The notes below the pieces were generated by a model. It worked only from the letters and a program-made list of their open reading frames with translations, ran no database searches and was not told where the DNA came from. A program made the translations under genes and the position numbers. Below are positions 5,706 to 7,373 of a DNA stretch of 7,373 nt, one piece after another (the first letter of the stretch is position 1; each line of letters opens with the position of its first letter). Source of the stretch: Bacteroidales bacterium (GTDB lineage: Bacteria > Bacteroidota > Bacteroidia > Bacteroidales > JAOZVK01); the NCBI GenBank assembly GCA_029938185.1, contig JAOZVK010000287.1:1-7373 (forward strand), in the 5' to 3' direction.

Positions 5706-5846
5706 TATTTTTAGGCTACCCACGTAAAGTTGGACAGTATTATTTGTCAGATATTTCGTAACAAGATAAAAATCAATCCTGTTAATCCTGTTAATTCTGT
5801 CAAAAAATAAAATAATGTCCAGTACTAAATGTGTAGCCTATTTTTA
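5706..5846. mobile_element. 125-bp MITE with 8-bp target duplication
   Basis: The element spans 5714-5838. It starts GGCTAC and ends GTAGCC. The terminal inverted repeats continue imperfectly over about 31 bases: 5714-5744 against 5808-5838, about 22 of 31 matching, including a shared TGGACA. It is flanked by the exact 8-bp direct repeat TATTTTTA at 5706-5713 and 5839-5846, included in these coordinates. It encodes nothing, so it must have been moved in trans. Families with 8-bp target duplications and GG-starting ends, such as IS1595 or some IS256 members, are candidate parents; that assignment is inference. It sits between the ferredoxin-like and radical SAM genes. Confidence 0.8.
5775..5801 (+). 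repeat. Three 9-bp tandem repeats
   Basis: AATCCTGTT occurs twice in a row, followed by AATTCTGTC, giving three 9-base units inside the MITE. Similar AATCCTGT strings are common between genes in Bacteroidota (recalled, not searched). Confidence 0.8.
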
Positions 5847-5871
5847 TAAAAGTAAAATTTTTTAGGCGAAA

Positions 5872-5905
5872 GCAACATAAAAAAAGACTCGAAGAGTCAA
5901 TTCTT
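5872..5905 (-). repeat. Inverted R-type hairpin end (R4)
   Basis: GCAACAT, seven A-rich bases, then the perfect palindrome GACTC-GAA-GAGTC at 5886-5898, then AATTCTT. Order and spacing match the first 40 bases of the R repeat read on the opposite strand, but the stem differs. It lies 27 bases before the radical SAM start, so it would fold in that gene's leader RNA. Confidence 0.55.
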
Positions 5906-5915
5906 AATTTAATAT

Positions 5916-5919
5916 AAGG
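5916..5919 (+). promoter_or_regulatory. Ribosome binding site before radical SAM gene
   Basis: AAGG with a 6-base spacer to the ATG at 5926. It is the only Shine-Dalgarno-like sequence at a gene start in this window and supports this start over Met9. Confidence 0.5.
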
Positions 5920-5925
5920 TAATTT

Positions 5926-7119
5926 ATGCTTTTAAGATTTACAAAAAGAATGCTAAGTGAGGTAGATTTTAAACTTTTAATAAAATTTGCTTACAACCTT
6001 GGTTGGAAAGGATTAGGTGCAGTATCTGCCTACAAAAAAAGATTAAAAAAGGGCGAACTATTCCCAGCATTTATAATGATTTCGATAACCGATAATTGTA
6101 ATTTTAATTGTCAGGGTTGCTGGATAACAGTCGATAATAGTATACCTGGAATGAAACCAGATATACTAAACAATATAATTGAAAGTTCGAAAAAGAAAGG
6201 CTCATATTTTTTTGGTATTTTAGGGGGTGAACCTTTCATGTATCCCGAATTATTAAGTGTAATAGAATCACACCCTGATTGTTATTTTCAAATTTTCACA
6301 AACGGAAGTCTAATTACAGATGATAAAGCAAAAAAAATTAGAAAACTATCAAATGTTTCACCGTTAATTAGCGTCGAAGGACTCCAAGAGGTTAGTGATA
6401 TTAGAAGAGGAGCCTCAAATGTGTATAACAGAACTTTAACAGGAATCGAGGCTTGTACAAAAAACAAATTGATTACAGGAGTAGCTGCAAGTATATGTAA
6501 GTCGAACTATAAAGAACTTGTAAATGAGCAATTTGTTAATAGTTGTATTAAAAAAGGGATTCATTATTTATGGTACTATATTTATCGTCCGGTTGGTTCG
6601 CGCCCCACTCCAGAATTGACTTTGTCGGAAGAAGAAATTCTTGGTTTAAGACAATTTATGGTAAATATTCGTCCCAAAGCTCCAATAATGATAATTGATA
6701 CATACTGGGATCACAAAGGAAATGCTTTATGTCCGGGTGCAATGGGAATAAGTCATCATATCAATCCATCGGGAGATATTGAGTTTTGTCCTCCTGTTCA
6801 GTTTGCAAGTGAGAATGTTGGCGATGGAAAAAGTCTTGATAGAATTATAGAAAATTCTAATTTTTTAAAACAATTAAGAATTGAAATTCCTAAAATAACG
6901 CGTGGCTGTATTCTTCTTGATAATCCTGAAAAATTAAAGGAATTGGTAGAAAAATTAGAGGCTTACGATTCAACTATAAGAAAAACAGCTTTGCTCGAAT
7001 TACAAAATATGAATAAATGTCCAGGGCATAATTTGCCATCAAAAGAGATACCCGAAAAAAGCCTCTTATATAAATTTGCTAAAAAAAATTGGTTTTTTGG
7101 ATTTGGTGCTTATGGGTAG
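5926..7119 (+). CDS. Radical SAM protein with SPASM-like C-terminus
   Basis: A 397-residue radical SAM enzyme. The cluster motif CNFNCQGC (Cys58, Cys62, Cys65) binds the 4Fe-4S centre that cleaves S-adenosylmethionine. ILGGEPFMYPE (98-108) is the GGE SAM-binding motif, and QIFTNGSLIT (122-131) is a conserved barrel strand. C-terminal cysteines at 269 (in CPGAMG), 288 (EFCPP), 328 and 365 (KCPGH) suggest an auxiliary cluster of SPASM type, with HHINPSGDIEFCPP as the usual 'I.p.G.v..C' block. SPASM enzymes often modify peptides, but no small precursor ORF was noticed here, so the substrate is unknown. Residues 1-45 are a basic, aromatic helical lead-in. It likely works with the ferredoxin-like gene upstream, although a MITE and hairpin separate them. 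No signal peptide; cytoplasmic. Confidence 0.88.
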   Translation: MLLRFTKRMLSEVDFKLLIKFAYNLGWKGLGAVSAYKKRLKKGELFPAFIMISITDNCNFNCQGCWITVDNSIPGMKPDILNNIIESSKKKGSYFFGILGGEPFMYPELLSVIESHPDCYFQIFTNGSLITDDKAKKIRKLSNVSPLISVEGLQEVSDIRRGASNVYNRTLTGIEACTKNKLITGVAASICKSNYKELVNEQFVNSCIKKGIHYLWYYIYRPVGSRPTPELTLSEEEILGLRQFMVNIRPKAPIMIIDTYWDHKGNALCPGAMGISHHINPSGDIEFCPPVQFASENVGDGKSLDRIIENSNFLKQLRIEIPKITRGCILLDNPEKLKELVEKLEAYDSTIRKTALLELQNMNKCPGHNLPSKEIPEKSLLYKFAKKNWFFGFGAYG

Positions 7120-7128
7120 TGAAACATA

Positions 7129-7148
7129 TGGCAACCAGTTTTAAGTTA
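7129..7148 (+). repeat. 20-bp direct repeat, copy 1
   Basis: TGGCAACCAGTTTTAAGTTA recurs at 7318-7337 with one difference (TGGCTACC). It starts 10 bases after the radical SAM stop codon and overlaps the first two bases of the R2 repeat. Confidence 0.85.
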
Positions 7149-7249
7149 AGGTCTTCGACCTATTTAATGTTGCTTACGCAAGATATATAATAAACGGTAT
7201 TTCAAAAAGTAAGCTCTATACTAAATAGGTAAAAACTTTTGTATAGGTG
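7147..7249 (+). repeat. Dispersed repeat R, copy 2
   Basis: 102 of 103 bases match the copy at 2728-2830, in the same orientation and 4419 bases apart. All stems described for copy 1 are conserved; the one difference (7245) is outside them. It begins 27 bases after the radical SAM stop codon, so it would form the 3' end of that transcript. Confidence 0.9.
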
Positions 7250-7317
7250 ATTAATAATATTGTTATAATTTATTAATTTTTATAAGCCCAGCCCAAACAT
7301 ATTACTTAGACAGAATT

Positions 7318-7337
7318 TGGCTACCAGTTTTAAGTTA
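7318..7337 (+). repeat. 20-bp direct repeat, copy 2
   Basis: Matches 7129-7148 at 19 of 20 positions, 189 bases downstream. The two copies bracket the R2 repeat plus about 68 bases of A/T-rich sequence. Confidence 0.85.
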
Positions 7338-7347
7338 GACGCTTTTT

Positions 7348-7373
7348 AACCGCAAAGTTACACAAAGTTTGAC
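7348..7373 (+). repeat. CAAAG-type intergenic repeat, cut by window end
   Basis: AACCGCAAAGTTACACAAAG and the next few bases have the CGCAAAGTT/ACAAAGTTT pattern that recurs between genes in many Bacteroidota genomes (recalled, not searched). It runs off the window. A related, decayed string lies on the minus strand at about 2625-2672. Confidence 0.5.

Noticed and set aside
5689..5925. Small precursor peptide gene for the SPASM-like radical SAM enzyme
   Set aside because: The spacer is explained by a MITE and a hairpin; no start-to-stop frame with a plausible peptide was seen.

Overview
The window reads as a piece of an A+T-rich Bacteroidota chromosome, probably an anaerobic Bacteroidales-like or related marine/sediment lineage. 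The signs are two Bacteroidota-style lipoproteins, long A/T-rich spacers, mostly absent Shine-Dalgarno sequences, one exact match to the Bacteroidota -7 promoter consensus (TAnnTTTG), and CAAAG-rich and AATCCTGTT-type intergenic repeats. Lineage is inferred from style only; no rRNA or marker gene is present.

Layout: (1) 70-1461, minus strand: a lipoprotein of unknown role with a beta-rich N-terminal domain. (2) 1462-1859: divergent intergenic region holding two decayed members of a dispersed repeat (called R here) in opposite orientations. (3) 1860-2603: an alpha/beta-hydrolase-fold protein whose nucleophile serine and acid positions are replaced, so a likely pseudoenzyme. (4) 2604-2981: spacer with a well-preserved 103-bp R repeat and a promoter. 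(5) 2982-4655: lipoprotein of the dipeptidyl peptidase III (M49) family with a pentapeptide HExxH zinc site. (6) 4632-4931: a tandem duplication of about 150 bp copying the end of the peptidase gene, the hairpin-rich spacer, and the start of the next gene. (7) 4921-5688: a two-cluster ferredoxin-like protein with an HdrA-like N-terminal segment and a cysteine-rich tail. (8) 5689-5925: spacer with a 125-bp MITE flanked by an exact 8-bp target duplication, then an R-type hairpin. (9) 5926-7119: a radical SAM protein with SPASM-like C-terminal cysteines. (10) 7120-7373: a second, 102/103 identical R repeat, a 20-bp direct repeat, and a CAAAG-type repeat.

Functionally, the ferredoxin-like and radical SAM genes look like a pair: an iron-sulfur electron carrier beside an enzyme that needs low-potential electrons. 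Their substrate is unknown. The two lipoproteins and the hydrolase-fold protein look like independent single genes. The most notable content lies between genes: a dispersed hairpin repeat family with paired base changes between copies, a fresh MITE, and a recent duplication across a gene boundary. I see no defence system, CRISPR array, prophage or autonomous transposase.
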